Source: a bacterium (GTDB lineage Bacteria > SZUA-79 > Acidulodesulfobacterales > Acidulodesulfobacteraceae). From it: DNA of 40,000 nt. This document shows positions 1 through 9,033 of the stretch, piece after piece (position 1 is the first letter of the stretch; every line of letters starts with the position of its first letter). The notes under the pieces were generated by a model. The model saw only the letters and a program-made list of their open reading frames with translations, did no database searches and had not been told where the DNA came from. Position numbers and translations under genes: made by a program. The stretch lies in the NCBI GenBank assembly GCA_021809845.1, contig JAJZJW010000018.1, positions 1-40,000 of the forward strand, given 5' to 3'.

Positions 1-1246
1 GACGATTAAGTAAATCCTGAGCCGATTGAATAATTTTATCCGCTTTTTTAATATCAACGGATAAATCATTCGCCAACTTTTCAGAATCTGCGCCTGCTAT
101 AATTTCAGCGGTAGAATAACCGCTCTGGTAAAGCGACCTTGCTAAAATATCCCCCATGCCCGGAATATCCATGAGCATCTTATATCCTTCTATATCTTTT
201 TTAACAGACTTAGATTCGGAAACGACATCTATTTTGTAGTCCGTTAATTTTGACGTAAGCCTCACATTTTGCCCTTGTCTTCCTATCGCGAGCGACAACT
301 GGTCGTCGGGAACAATTACGGTAATTACCTTAGCCTGGCTATTTAACGAAACCTTTGACGGTTCGGCGGGGCTTAAAGCATTTGAAGCCAGCTTGGCAGG
401 ATTATCTGAATATTCAATTATATCTATTTTTTCCCCTCTTAACTCATTGATAATATTTTGTATTCGGAAACCTTTAATTCCAACGCATGCGCCTATGGGG
501 TCAATATCTCTGCTGTTGCTGTAAACTGCAACCTTAGACCTGAAACCGGGAGCTCTTGCAACCTTAGCTATCTTTACTATTCCATCATAAATTTCAGGGA
601 TTTCAGATTCAAAAAGTTTTATTAGAAATTCATCTGATGCCCTGGAAAGGATAAGCTTAGGACCTCCTTTTTCCATTCTGATATCCGATAATATGGCTCT
701 TATCCTGTCATGCGGCTTATAAACCTCGCTAAATATTTGTTCCTGCTTCGGCAAAATAGCCTCCGTTTTGCCGAGGTCTACAATTATCATTGATTTTTCG
801 ACTTTTCTTACAAGACCGTTTACAATTTCGCCTTTTCTGAGATTAAATTCATCAAATATATTTTTATGTTCAATTTCTTTTATCTTTTGAAATATAATTT
901 GTTTAGCAACCTGAGCCTCAATTCTTCCATAAATATTTTTTTCTACTTTAAGACCGAGACTGTCTCCGACATGGCTCTCGGCATCGTATTTAATAGCATC
1001 TTCGAGTGTAATTTCCATTTTATCATTCTTAACTTCCTCATCTACTTCTTTAAACATAAAAACTTCAATTTCTCCTGTCTCTTCAGTATAATGAGCTTCT
1101 AAATCATAGCCGCTCCCAATGTTTCTGCGTGCAATTGCAAGTATAGCCTGCTCAACAGCTTCTATAACTAAAGACCTGTCAATATTTTTATCTTTAGAGA
1201 CTTGATCTATAACTAAAGAAAGATGCTCTGTATTAAGTTGCGCCAC
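1..1246 (-). CDS. nusA: Transcription termination/antitermination factor NusA (C-terminus cut by window edge)
   Basis: NusA binds RNA polymerase and nascent RNA and modulates pausing, termination and antitermination. I read it from a GTG at 1246-1244, preceded by a good Shine-Dalgarno (GGAG, 7-nt spacer). The frame stays open for 415 codons to the window edge. The order is NusA N-terminal domain (about 1-125), S1 domain (about 130-200, containing IVNGLVRKVEKSMIIVDLGK), then two KH domains (about 200-345, with DPIGACVGIKGFRIQNI and LAIGRQGQNVRLTSKLT), and the start of a helix-hairpin-helix region (MLMDIPGMGDILARSLYQSG). It lies 36 bp after rimP, the usual rimP-nusA(-infB) arrangement; infB would be expected to the left of the window. 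Only the extreme C-terminus is missing. Confidence 0.95.
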   Translation of the reverse strand, partial: MAQLNTEHLSLVIDQVSKDKNIDRSLVIEAVEQAILAIARRNIGSGYDLEAHYTEETGEIEVFMFKEVDEEVKNDKMEITLEDAIKYDAESHVGDSLGLKVEKNIYGRIEAQVAKQIIFQKIKEIEHKNIFDEFNLRKGEIVNGLVRKVEKSMIIVDLGKTEAILPKQEQIFSEVYKPHDRIRAILSDIRMEKGGPKLILSRASDEFLIKLFESEIPEIYDGIVKIAKVARAPGFRSKVAVYSNSRDIDPIGACVGIKGFRIQNIINELRGEKIDIIEYSDNPAKLASNALSPAEPSKVSLNSQAKVITVIVPDDQLSLAIGRQGQNVRLTSKLTDYKIDVVSESKSVKKDIEGYKMLMDIPGMGDILARSLYQSGYSTAEIIAGADSEKLANDLSVDIKKADKIIQSAQDLLNR

Positions 1247-1282
1247 AATTAAACTCCTTAACTTATATAAAATATAATAAAA

Positions 1283-1840
1283 TTAAAATTTTTGTTCTGC
1301 TATTAAATTTGCTTTTTTTATTTGTGAAAAAGATATAATGTAATTTTTATTGTCTATTTCATCGTAAATTTTGATATTCGCATTTATTATATTCGAGCCG
1401 GAATTATTTAAGTCTGTATTAGGCAGCTCTGATGATACTTTCTCACCGGTTTGGTCTATTAAATCTGAAACATCAATAATTTTTCCTATGAAATTTAATC
1501 TCCCGTTAATTTTTTCGTTCAAAGATATTTTAGCACGTTTATTTTTAAATCTTATATAATCTTTTATTTTAAAAATCACTCTGTCTATTCCTGGGGAGGA
1601 CACTTCCAGATTGTATTTAAAATCAATTAATTCTTTAATATCTAAAACCATGCTTAATTCTTTGGATATATCGGTAAGCTGAGATATGCTTATTCCGCCT
1701 TCCGCATCGGCATAGATTCTCAAAGCAACCCCTCTATTTTTCAGAGAAGAAACAAATACTGACCCAACAATATAACAGCCGTGATATTTTGCAATATCTT
1801 CCGCAAGCTCGTCAATTTTTTTCAATAAATCATCATGCAT
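1283..1840 (-). CDS. rimP: Ribosome maturation factor RimP
   Basis: RimP assists maturation of the 30S ribosomal subunit. The N-terminal alpha/beta domain is recognisable (RIYADAEGGISISQLTDISK, then LEVSSPGIDRVIFK at about residues 78-92, the family's LEVSSPG signature). At 185 residues it is longer than the usual 150-160; the extra length is an Asn/Ser-rich stretch around residues 128-165 inside the C-terminal SH3-like domain. The ATG at 1840 directly abuts the T-tract of a terminator-like hairpin (1845-1870), and no Shine-Dalgarno is visible, so the start or its control is unusual. It precedes nusA by 36 bp and is probably co-transcribed with it. Confidence 0.92.
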   Translation of the reverse strand: MHDDLLKKIDELAEDIAKYHGCYIVGSVFVSSLKNRGVALRIYADAEGGISISQLTDISKELSMVLDIKELIDFKYNLEVSSPGIDRVIFKIKDYIRFKNKRAKISLNEKINGRLNFIGKIIDVSDLIDQTGEKVSSELPNTDLNNSGSNIINANIKIYDEIDNKNYIISFSQIKKANLIAEQKF

Positions 1841-1844
1841 AAAT

Positions 1845-1870
1845 AAAAAAAGCGGGATAAACCCACTTTT
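1845..1870 (-). terminator. Terminator-like hairpin between truA and rimP
   Basis: On the minus strand AAAGTGGG and CCCGCTTT form an 8-bp stem (one G-T wobble) around a TTTAT loop, followed by a run of T. The stem is poorer when read on the plus strand (a C-A mismatch), which fixes its direction. It lies 62 bp after truA and only about 4 bp before the rimP ATG. It therefore either ends the pil-truA transcript or acts as an attenuator in the rimP-nusA leader. Confidence 0.7.
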
Positions 1871-1931
1871 AGATAAAACTTTAGTAATGGTTAACTTTAT
1901 TTATTAATTATAAATAAATAAATGATAAATA

Positions 1932-2720
1932 TCAACAAAAAAATTTATGTTTATATTTAATTGAATATAAAAACAGACCCTCAGGAGGAGCTTTGATAAT
2001 ATTAGAAGCCGTTTTACCCGTATTAAGCAGTTCATTTATACGTTCGATGTTAATTTTGCCCGTCCCGCAAAGAACTATGGCGCCGATAATTCGTCTTACC
2101 ATATGTCTTAGAAAACCTTCTCCCGTCATATAAATATCAAATCCATAATTTTTTTTTTGAATTTTAATTTCGGTTATTTTTCTAAAATAATCTTCGATGC
2201 ATTTTCTTTTATCCGATTTTGCAAAATTTATAAAGTTATAGTTCCCGACAAAGAGCTTAGAAGCCTGTTCCATTAAACCAAAATTAAGATTATTCTTTAT
2301 ATACCAGGAATACTTCGATAAGAGTGCGCTTTTAAATCCATTGTTTAATTTGTAAAGATATGTTTTGGAAACGGTATCAAACGTTGCATGAAAGGAATTA
2401 TGAACGAGCTCAACGCCTTTAATAGAAATATCATTTTGCGGTAAAACACCGTTTAAACTTGATTTTAATTGAACCAAATTAAGTAAAAAAGGTAATTTGA
2501 AATTAGCCACCTGATTTAAGGCGTGAACCCCTGCGTCTGTCCTGCCTGAAACAAACAGTTCGGTGTCTGCTCCGGTTACTTTTTTAATTGCCCTTAAAAC
2601 TTCTCCGGATATTGTTTTTAATTCTATATTATTGTTGTTTAATACAGAAAAATTATTCTGGATTTGCCATCCGTGATAATTTGAACCGTCATACTCTAAT
2701 ATTATAAGATAATTAATCAT
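1932..2720 (-). CDS. truA: tRNA pseudouridine(38-40) synthase TruA
   Basis: TruA isomerises uridines 38-40 in the anticodon stem-loop of tRNAs. The N-terminal IILEYDGSNYHGWQIQ and the catalytic motif SGRTDAGVHALNQ (residues 58-70, nucleophile Asp62) are clear, as are GEGFLRHMVRRIIGAI and the C-terminal APPEGLFLYSIKY. Length (262 aa) is typical. The ATG overlaps the pilR stop as ATGA, suggesting translational coupling to the upstream regulator. A terminator-like hairpin follows 62 bp downstream. Confidence 0.96.
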   Translation of the reverse strand: MINYLIILEYDGSNYHGWQIQNNFSVLNNNNIELKTISGEVLRAIKKVTGADTELFVSGRTDAGVHALNQVANFKLPFLLNLVQLKSSLNGVLPQNDISIKGVELVHNSFHATFDTVSKTYLYKLNNGFKSALLSKYSWYIKNNLNFGLMEQASKLFVGNYNFINFAKSDKRKCIEDYFRKITEIKIQKKNYGFDIYMTGEGFLRHMVRRIIGAIVLCGTGKINIERINELLNTGKTASNIIKAPPEGLFLYSIKYKHKFFC

Positions 2721-4210
2721 CCCCTGTCTGTAATTTTAGAAACTATATACCTTAAAGACCTTATGGACAATCCAAGTTCTTCTGCTAACAATTTTTTAGA
2801 TTGTTTTTTATTTTCCATTCTATCAATTATTATATTTTTTTCAATATCATCTATAAATTTTTCTAAATTTATTTTATTTTTTATATTAATTTCATTAAAT
2901 ACAAAAATAATTTTTTTTAAAATATCTTCATAGTTTATTTCATTAATATTCGAAATAATATTATTCGATTTCTTTTTTATTGTATCTGGAAGGCAATTTT
3001 CCGTTATTTCTTCCGTTCTGCAGTATATACATGCTCTTTCTATTAAATTTTCCAATTCGCGAATATTTCCCGGATAATCATAATCAGCTAAGATAGAAAC
3101 CGCATTCTGGTCAATAAATGCAATATTTTTATTAAGCTTTTTTGAACACTTGCCGATAAAATGTGAAATCAGAACAGGTATATCCTCTTTATGCTTTCTT
3201 AAAGGAGGCATTTCAATGTGAATGGCATTAAGCCTGAAAAACAAATCTTCTCTGAATTCGCCTCGTCTAATTAATTCGTTTAAATCTTTATTAGTTGCGG
3301 CAATAAATCTTATATCTAAGGAATATTCATTGTTGGAGCCTATTTTTCTGAAAGTTTGTTCCTGCAGAACCCTCAGCAGTTTTACCTGAATAGACATTGG
3401 CAAATCGCCTATCTCGTCAAGAAACAGCGTACCCTTGTCTGCATATTCTAAAATACCTTTTTTATCATAATTTGCACCGGTAAATGCCCCTTTAGTATAA
3501 CCAAAAAGTTCGCTTTCAATAAGATTTTCAGGAATTGCAGATAGATTGACCGGAACAAATTCGCCGTCTTGTTTGCCGCCGGAATGCTCACTAAAATATA
3601 TATCGTGAGCAAGTTTGGCTACAAGTTCTTTGCCGGTTCCCGATTCACCGGTAATAAGCATTGTGGTAAAACTTTTTGCAAAAATATTGACTTCGGTTAT
3701 AATTTTGGATATTGCTGCCGAATCCCCGACTATATTTCCTCTTAATCTGTCATTATCGATTAATTTATTTTTTAAATTATTAAGTTCGTCATATACAGAA
3801 AAATAATCTACGGCTTTTTTAACGGTGAACTTAAATTCTTCTGTATCAAAAGGCTTTATAAGATAATCGAAGGCTCCTTCTTTTAAAGCATTTACCGCAG
3901 TTTTTACATCAGAATATGCTGTCATAAGTATGACCGGCAATAGATGATTTGCATAAGAATAATTTATATTTTTTTTAAGACATAAGACCTTAAACTGATG
4001 AAGAAAATCTATACCGTTTATATCGGGCATCGAAATATCGGATATAATTAAATTGAATATATTGCCGCTATTATTGGTAATAAGTTTTAACGCTTCTCCT
4101 GCGGACAATAAAGTCGTTATTTCATAACCCTCATATTTTAAAAGTATTTCTAATGAATCTAAAACAGATTTTTTGTCGTCTATTATAAGAATTCTTTTAC
4201 CGTTTTTCAT
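2717..4210 (-). CDS. pilR: PilR-type sigma-54-dependent response regulator
   Basis: NtrC-family activator that works with sigma-54 RNA polymerase. The receiver domain (about 1-130) has acidic pair Asp11/Asp12, phospho-acceptor Asp58, Thr97 and Lys119. The AAA+ domain (about 158-395) has Walker A GESGTGKE (188-195), an intact GAFTGA loop (241-246) and Walker B TLFLDEIGDL. A C-terminal Fis-type helix-turn-helix (about 455-495) ends the protein. It overlaps the pilS kinase by 14 bp, and the pair follows pilB, pilT and pilC, so PilR of the type IV pilus PilS/PilR system is the best call. In Geobacter-like loci pilA follows pilR, but here truA follows. Confidence 0.88.
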   Translation of the reverse strand: MKNGKRILIIDDKKSVLDSLEILLKYEGYEITTLLSAGEALKLITNNSGNIFNLIISDISMPDINGIDFLHQFKVLCLKKNINYSYANHLLPVILMTAYSDVKTAVNALKEGAFDYLIKPFDTEEFKFTVKKAVDYFSVYDELNNLKNKLIDNDRLRGNIVGDSAAISKIITEVNIFAKSFTTMLITGESGTGKELVAKLAHDIYFSEHSGGKQDGEFVPVNLSAIPENLIESELFGYTKGAFTGANYDKKGILEYADKGTLFLDEIGDLPMSIQVKLLRVLQEQTFRKIGSNNEYSLDIRFIAATNKDLNELIRRGEFREDLFFRLNAIHIEMPPLRKHKEDIPVLISHFIGKCSKKLNKNIAFIDQNAVSILADYDYPGNIRELENLIERACIYCRTEEITENCLPDTIKKKSNNIISNINEINYEDILKKIIFVFNEINIKNKINLEKFIDDIEKNIIIDRMENKKQSKKLLAEELGLSIRSLRYIVSKITDRG

Positions 4211-6047
4211 ATTTATATAATGGTAATGTAATATTAATTAATGTGCCTTTATTCTTTTTACTTATAATACTGATATTTCCGTAAAAATTATCGATTATAG
4301 ATTTTACTATTGAAAGCCCCAGTCCTGTGCCATTTTTTTTTGTGGTGAACAGCGGTTTAAATATATTTTTAATAACATCCTGGTCTATGCCTTCTCCATT
4401 GTCGTAAAATTTCATAATTAAAAAATCGTTGACATTATCCGGTTTGCTGTTCTCATGCTCACTATATTTGCTCTGTCTTGCAAAAAACTTTCCTGAAATT
4501 TTCATAGCGCTTATTCTTATTTTACCTTTTGTATTATTGTTTAGCCCATTTTTAGATTTATATCTTGATTTAACCGAAGCAGCAGCATTTTCAATTATAT
4601 TCACAAATATTTGGTGCAATCGATATTTTTCAAAATACATATTAATTTTATTATCTATTCTGTTTGTTATATTATAATCCTCCGATGACTTAAATTGAGA
4701 AATAATATATTCAGAAAAATCATGGAGATTAAAATATTCAAAATTAACTGAATTACCTATTGCATTTGGATTAAACGCAGCTGTTTTGCTATTGACAAAG
4801 CCGAGAAAGTCTTTCACTAAAGATTCTAATCTTATCGTTTCTGTTTTTATTATTCCCGTTAATTTGCTGAAATCATCTATATTAAAGCCATTAGCCCCGA
4901 CATCTGTTGTATTGCAAATAATATTATCAGAATTTAGAATATCCACCGAAGTATTAATTGCAGACAACGGGTTTCTTATTTCGTGCGCAAGCCAGCCTGC
5001 TAATTTTCCCGTAGCAATTAATCCTTCATTTATTTTTGAATCAAGCTCTAATTCTTTTACATATGATATATCTTTAAAAAGCAAAATATGCCGCCCCGGA
5101 TTTTTATTTTCTTTAAATTCAGAATAAGCAAAACCTATAATTTTTCCATTGTATTTAACTTCGAAACGGATAGCATCAGCTTTTTCTTCATCAAAAATAT
5201 TCAGCGGAAAGTCTTTGAATATATCGTCTATTTTTAAATTAAAATGATAAAAACTGCCGGCTTTGTTAATAACGGATTCATTAAATACATCCGGACCTAT
5301 TAAATCCATTCCTGATTTATTTATAAATACAATATTATTTTTATCGTTTAAAACAATAACGCCCTGCGTAAAACTATTGATAAGTTCTTTGTTAAATACT
5401 GCCGCATTTTTCATTACTTCGTCTATTTCTATAACTTTGTTGCTTAGGTATTTTATATTATTGGAAAATTTATATAAAATCCAACCGAATATTAATAAAC
5501 CAAAAATATTTAAACTCAGCACAAATAGCAATTTGTCAGGCTCATACAAATAATGGTAGTGACCCGGGACATTGAAATAGAATTGCAGGTCGGCAATAAA
5601 ACCGATAATTAAGGAAGAAGCCACGGTAAAAAAGATAATTCCGGCGCCCAAAAAAATAAATCCGGCTATTAAAACCAATAAATAATACAAGAAAATAAGA
5701 TTGCTTTCCAATCCTCCGTTTAAAATTACAAAAACGGATATTAATATAAAATCAAAAATAATCTGTATCAATCCAAACAGAGCAAAATATCTTTCTTTAT
5801 TCTTTTTTTTAATATAATAATTAACGAATGAATATAGAACAGTAAGGAAAACTACGATGGTTAAAAAAATAAAAATTTCATATTCAGCATAAATAAATAA
5901 ACCTGAGCCATGCTCGATTAATATAAGCAGGTAGGTTAAAACTGCCAAGGAAATTGCGGTAAATCTAAAAACTATAACAAATTTCAGCTTTTCATAAATA
6001 TTTGTTCCTTCAATATGAAAATTTCGTTTCAGGCTTTTATTTGTCAT
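4197..6047 (-). CDS. pilS: PilS-type sensor histidine kinase
   Basis: Membrane sensor kinase predicted to phosphorylate the downstream PilR. Residues 22-195 carry five to six hydrophobic segments, the PilS topology. A PAS-like region spans about 215-330. The HisKA H-box is GWLAHEIRNPLSAI with His355, followed by an N-box (IFVNIIENAAASV), G1 (FYDNGEGID) and G2 (GTGLGLSIVKSI). It overlaps pilR by 14 bp. No Shine-Dalgarno is visible at the ATG, and a structured transposon-like element ends about 30 bp upstream. Unusually long Asn/Lys-rich inserts separate the conserved boxes, as in other genes of this window. Confidence 0.88.
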   Translation of the reverse strand: MTNKSLKRNFHIEGTNIYEKLKFVIVFRFTAISLAVLTYLLILIEHGSGLFIYAEYEIFIFLTIVVFLTVLYSFVNYYIKKKNKERYFALFGLIQIIFDFILISVFVILNGGLESNLIFLYYLLVLIAGFIFLGAGIIFFTVASSLIIGFIADLQFYFNVPGHYHYLYEPDKLLFVLSLNIFGLLIFGWILYKFSNNIKYLSNKVIEIDEVMKNAAVFNKELINSFTQGVIVLNDKNNIVFINKSGMDLIGPDVFNESVINKAGSFYHFNLKIDDIFKDFPLNIFDEEKADAIRFEVKYNGKIIGFAYSEFKENKNPGRHILLFKDISYVKELELDSKINEGLIATGKLAGWLAHEIRNPLSAINTSVDILNSDNIICNTTDVGANGFNIDDFSKLTGIIKTETIRLESLVKDFLGFVNSKTAAFNPNAIGNSVNFEYFNLHDFSEYIISQFKSSEDYNITNRIDNKINMYFEKYRLHQIFVNIIENAAASVKSRYKSKNGLNNNTKGKIRISAMKISGKFFARQSKYSEHENSKPDNVNDFLIMKFYDNGEGIDQDVIKNIFKPLFTTKKNGTGLGLSIVKSIIDNFYGNISIISKKNKGTLINITLPLYKYEKR

Positions 6048-6077
6048 ACGATGAGTACAATTGATATAATAATAATG

Positions 6078-6262
6078 TTTGACATACTCCCATGCCTAAA
6101 GATATAAACGCATGTCGTTTATGGGATGAACTTCGCTCATCTTCGAGTCTGGGATTAACGGCAGTTGCCAGCAAAGCTGGTCTAACGCTGCCTAACACAA
6201 AAGGCATGCTTTTGTATCCATAGCTATAAGCTTGCAGGCTTTACGGCAACTGTTGGTAATAA
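6078..6262 (-). mobile_element. Orphan IS200/IS605 (TnpB-type) right-end / omegaRNA-like element
   Basis: A compact, visibly more GC-rich block with no ORF sits between pilC and pilS. On the minus strand it ends in GGGAGTATGTCAAA (6078-6091), preceded by an imperfect palindrome (CCCAT...ATGGG enclosing a 7-bp ATAAACG/CGTTTAT stem, 6090-6125). This is the arrangement I recall for the right ends of IS605-type tnpB elements. Further hairpins follow: GATGA/TCATC (6125-6141), GCCAGC/GCTGGT (6167-6181) within GGCAG/CTGCC, and GCCT/AGGC (6190-6205). An 8-bp inverted pair CAGTTGCC/GGCAACTG spans most of the element. No tnpA or tnpB is present. Identity as a TnpB-guide RNA remnant is inferred from pattern memory and structure; another structured ncRNA is possible. 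Confidence 0.55.
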
Positions 6263-6264
6263 AA

Positions 6265-7491
6265 TTATCCTTTAATTGCTTTGCCGAGGTTAAATATGGG
6301 CAAATACATAGCCACAACCAAAATACCTACGACAATCCCAAGAAATACTATAAGAGCAGGTTCCATCATTGAAGTCAGGTTAGTTACCGCATTGTCTACC
6401 TCTTCATCATAGTAGTCGGCAACTTTAGCCAACATTGCATCAAGGTTTCCTGTTTTTTCTCCAACCATTATCATTTGAATAACAAGAGGGGGGAATAATT
6501 CTGTTTTATTAATTGCGACAGACAGCGGGGCTCCTGATGCCACATCTTCTTTTGCTTTAATTAAAGATTCTTCTATGATTTTATTTCCGCTTATTTTAGA
6601 CACTATACCTAATGCCGATAAAATTGGAACACCGCTTTCAATCATAGTTGAAAGGGTTCTGGAAAACCTTGCGATAGAAACTTTTTTTAATAAGAGTCCG
6701 AGAAGAGGTATTTTAAGTATTAAGCGGTCTATATTTCGTCTTCCGTTTTCCTTTTTATAATACGATTTGACTAAAAAAATTATTACACCTATGGCAATAA
6801 TTATATATAATATATATGATTTAACGAAATCGCTGAAATTAATTACTTCCTGGGTAAGGACAGGCAGTTTTGCGCCTACGCTTGCAAAAAGGTTTGCAAA
6901 TACAGGTATGACAAATGTTAATAATATAACTATAACTCCAAATGCAACTGAGAGAACTATTATAGGATATATCATTGCACCTTTGACTTTTCTTTTAAGT
7001 TTAAGAGTCTTTTCAAAATACACGGATAATCGTCTGAAGACTTTATCTAAAACGCCTCCTTTTTCTCCTGCATCGACAAGATTTATATATAAATCGTTAA
7101 ATACACGCGGAAATTTTCTGAAGCTATCTGATAAACTTCCTCCGCTTTCTATGTTTTCTTTAATTTTAGATAAAATGCCTTTAAGATTTTTATTTTTTTG
7201 CTGTTCTATCATTATAGACAGACCTTGCAAAATAGGAACCCCCGAATCTACTAATGAAGAAAACTGCCTTGTAAATATAATTAAGTCATCATCATTGATT
7301 TTAGTTTTAGAACTTACTTCCTTTGTAGCGGTGAGCTGCATACTCAGAAATTCGCTTTTTTTATCAACATTGATAGGATAAATATTGTTTTTATGAAGCT
7401 CGTCAATGACAATCTCCGGACTAGTGGCGTCAATTTGACCTGTGATATATTCTCCCGTTTTTTTTCTGCCCTTCCATTGATAAATAGGCAT
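6265..7491 (-). CDS. pilC: Type IV pilus inner-membrane platform protein PilC
   Basis: PilC/GspF-family polytopic protein that anchors the PilB and PilT motors in the inner membrane. The N-terminus YQWKGRKKTGEYITGQIDA is the family signature. Two T2SSF repeats follow (about 70-193 and 275-396), each with the FxxxLxxLxxSGVPILxxL pattern (FTRQFSSLVDSGVPILQGL and FSRTLSTMIESGVPILSAL). Hydrophobic segments lie near 173-197, 225-245 and 375-400. Length (408 aa) is standard. The ATG has a good Shine-Dalgarno (AAGGGG). It is followed by a structured non-coding element rather than directly by pilS. Confidence 0.95.
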   Translation of the reverse strand: MPIYQWKGRKKTGEYITGQIDATSPEIVIDELHKNNIYPINVDKKSEFLSMQLTATKEVSSKTKINDDDLIIFTRQFSSLVDSGVPILQGLSIMIEQQKNKNLKGILSKIKENIESGGSLSDSFRKFPRVFNDLYINLVDAGEKGGVLDKVFRRLSVYFEKTLKLKRKVKGAMIYPIIVLSVAFGVIVILLTFVIPVFANLFASVGAKLPVLTQEVINFSDFVKSYILYIIIAIGVIIFLVKSYYKKENGRRNIDRLILKIPLLGLLLKKVSIARFSRTLSTMIESGVPILSALGIVSKISGNKIIEESLIKAKEDVASGAPLSVAINKTELFPPLVIQMIMVGEKTGNLDAMLAKVADYYDEEVDNAVTNLTSMMEPALIVFLGIVVGILVVAMYLPIFNLGKAIKG

Positions 7492-7679
7492 ATAATTATC
7501 ACCCCTTTATAATTTTATAATATATTTATATTATAAAATAACATATTATAATTATATAAGCAATCAAATATTGATATCAATGCCTGTTTAATATAATAAA
7601 TAGATAGTTAAATATTGCACAGCAATAGGATAATTATTAGGAACATATTCTAAATCTACAAATCATACAACACACGCTA

Positions 7680-8900
7680 TTATAATTTATCAAAATCAAT
7701 TCCCGAAAATAATTCATCGTTTGTTTTGTTGAAAGAACTGTTATTTTGATTTTGTTGCTGCATTCCTTTTGTTCCTGTGTTATTATTGACATTTGAAGAA
7801 ATATTATTATTATTTAAAGAACCGCCTTTAGATACCAAACCGGAGTTAATATTCTGTTTTAACTCATCTACATCAGAAGAACGCGAATATGCTTCGGTTT
7901 CGCTTATTATTCTATTGTTAACCAGCGAAGCAAGTGCTTGATTTAATGTTTGCATACCGTATTTTTCTTGACCGAGCTGAAGTTGGGAATATATTTGATG
8001 AATTTTATTCTCTCGGATTAAATTTCTTATAGCGGCATTAGGTATCATAACTTCAGCCGCCAAAATCCTGCCAAGATTGTCTATTTTAGGAATAAGGGTT
8101 TGAGACAAGACTCCGACCAAAGACAGCGATAAGGACGACCTAACCTGCGGCTGCTGGTCCGATGGAAATATATCTATAATTCTGGAAATGGTCTGCACGG
8201 CAGAATTTGTATGCAGAGTTCCAAAAGTTAAATGTCCCGTTTCAGCAATAGTTAATGCCGCTTCCATTGTTTCCATATCTCGTATTTCGCCTATCAGAAC
8301 TACGTCTGGGTCTTCCCTTAATATATGCCTCAAACTTTCTACAAAGCTGTACGAATCCTGACCTACTTCTCTCTGATTAACCAAACATGATTTATGCTGA
8401 AAAATATATTCTATAGGGTCTTCAATAGTAATAATATGTTCATGCCTTGTTGCATTAATAGAATCTATCATAGCTGCCAAAGAAGTAGTTTTGCCGGAAC
8501 CGGTAGGACCGGTTACTAATATTAAACCTCTAGGTGATTTTATAATTTCTTTTATTATAGTGGGCAAACCTAAGGCATCTATAGAAGGTATCGCATGCGG
8601 AATAACCCTGAACGCGCCTGCAACAGAACCTCTGTCAAAATATAGATTGCCTCTGAAACGCGATACCCCTTTCTGTGAAAATGAAAAATCAAGTTCATGG
8701 GTCTCTTCAAATTTTTTCTTCTGCGCATCTGTTACGACGCTATAGCAAAGACCTTGAGTATCTGAAGGAGACAACGACGGAAAATTAAGAGGAACGAGGG
8801 AACCTCTGAGTCTTATTACCGGGGACGAACCTGCTGCTATATGCAAATCTGACGCCCCCATATCCACGGTAGTTTTTAATAAATCTGCTATTGATGACAT
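7680..8900 (-). CDS. pilT: Type IV pilus retraction ATPase PilT
   Basis: Hexameric secretion ATPase that depolymerises pili for twitching. Seen here: Walker A GPTGSGKTT (131-139), Asp box ITIEDPIEY, Walker B DPDVVLIGEIRD, His box, and the PilT-specific AIRNLIRE motif (290-297), which separates it from PilB. The C-terminus (about 345-406) is a Ser/Asn/Gln-rich tail that makes the protein longer than most PilT (about 345-370 aa). The start has a clear AAAGGA Shine-Dalgarno. It lies between pilB and pilC in a co-directional cluster. Confidence 0.96.
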   Translation of the reverse strand: MSSIADLLKTTVDMGASDLHIAAGSSPVIRLRGSLVPLNFPSLSPSDTQGLCYSVVTDAQKKKFEETHELDFSFSQKGVSRFRGNLYFDRGSVAGAFRVIPHAIPSIDALGLPTIIKEIIKSPRGLILVTGPTGSGKTTSLAAMIDSINATRHEHIITIEDPIEYIFQHKSCLVNQREVGQDSYSFVESLRHILREDPDVVLIGEIRDMETMEAALTIAETGHLTFGTLHTNSAVQTISRIIDIFPSDQQPQVRSSLSLSLVGVLSQTLIPKIDNLGRILAAEVMIPNAAIRNLIRENKIHQIYSQLQLGQEKYGMQTLNQALASLVNNRIISETEAYSRSSDVDELKQNINSGLVSKGGSLNNNNISSNVNNNTGTKGMQQQNQNNSSFNKTNDELFSGIDFDKL

Positions 8901-9033
8901 TTTATTATCCTTTAATAAATTAATATAATAAATTAATAAGAAAATAAATTAATAAGAAAAATTAAAATAAAATAAAAAAGCTATTGCAACATGCAATTAT
9001 ATGATTATAAGAGCATATAATAATATTATTATG

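Noticed and set aside
866-1102. 78-codon plus-strand frame near the window start
   Set aside because: It is opposite the NusA N-terminal coding region, which shows clear conserved domains.
6767-7381. 204-codon plus-strand frame opposite pilC
   Set aside because: It is antisense to a well-conserved gene, has no Shine-Dalgarno and no recognisable protein pattern.
7570-7581. 12-bp palindrome ATTGATATCAAT between pilT and pilC as an operator
   Set aside because: Single copy, AT-rich and with no adjacent promoter elements; chance occurrence is likely.
9017-9032. 16-bp perfect palindrome after pilB as a terminator
   Set aside because: It is pure A/T with no T-run of the required kind, so it would be a very weak hairpin; expected by chance in such AT-rich DNA.
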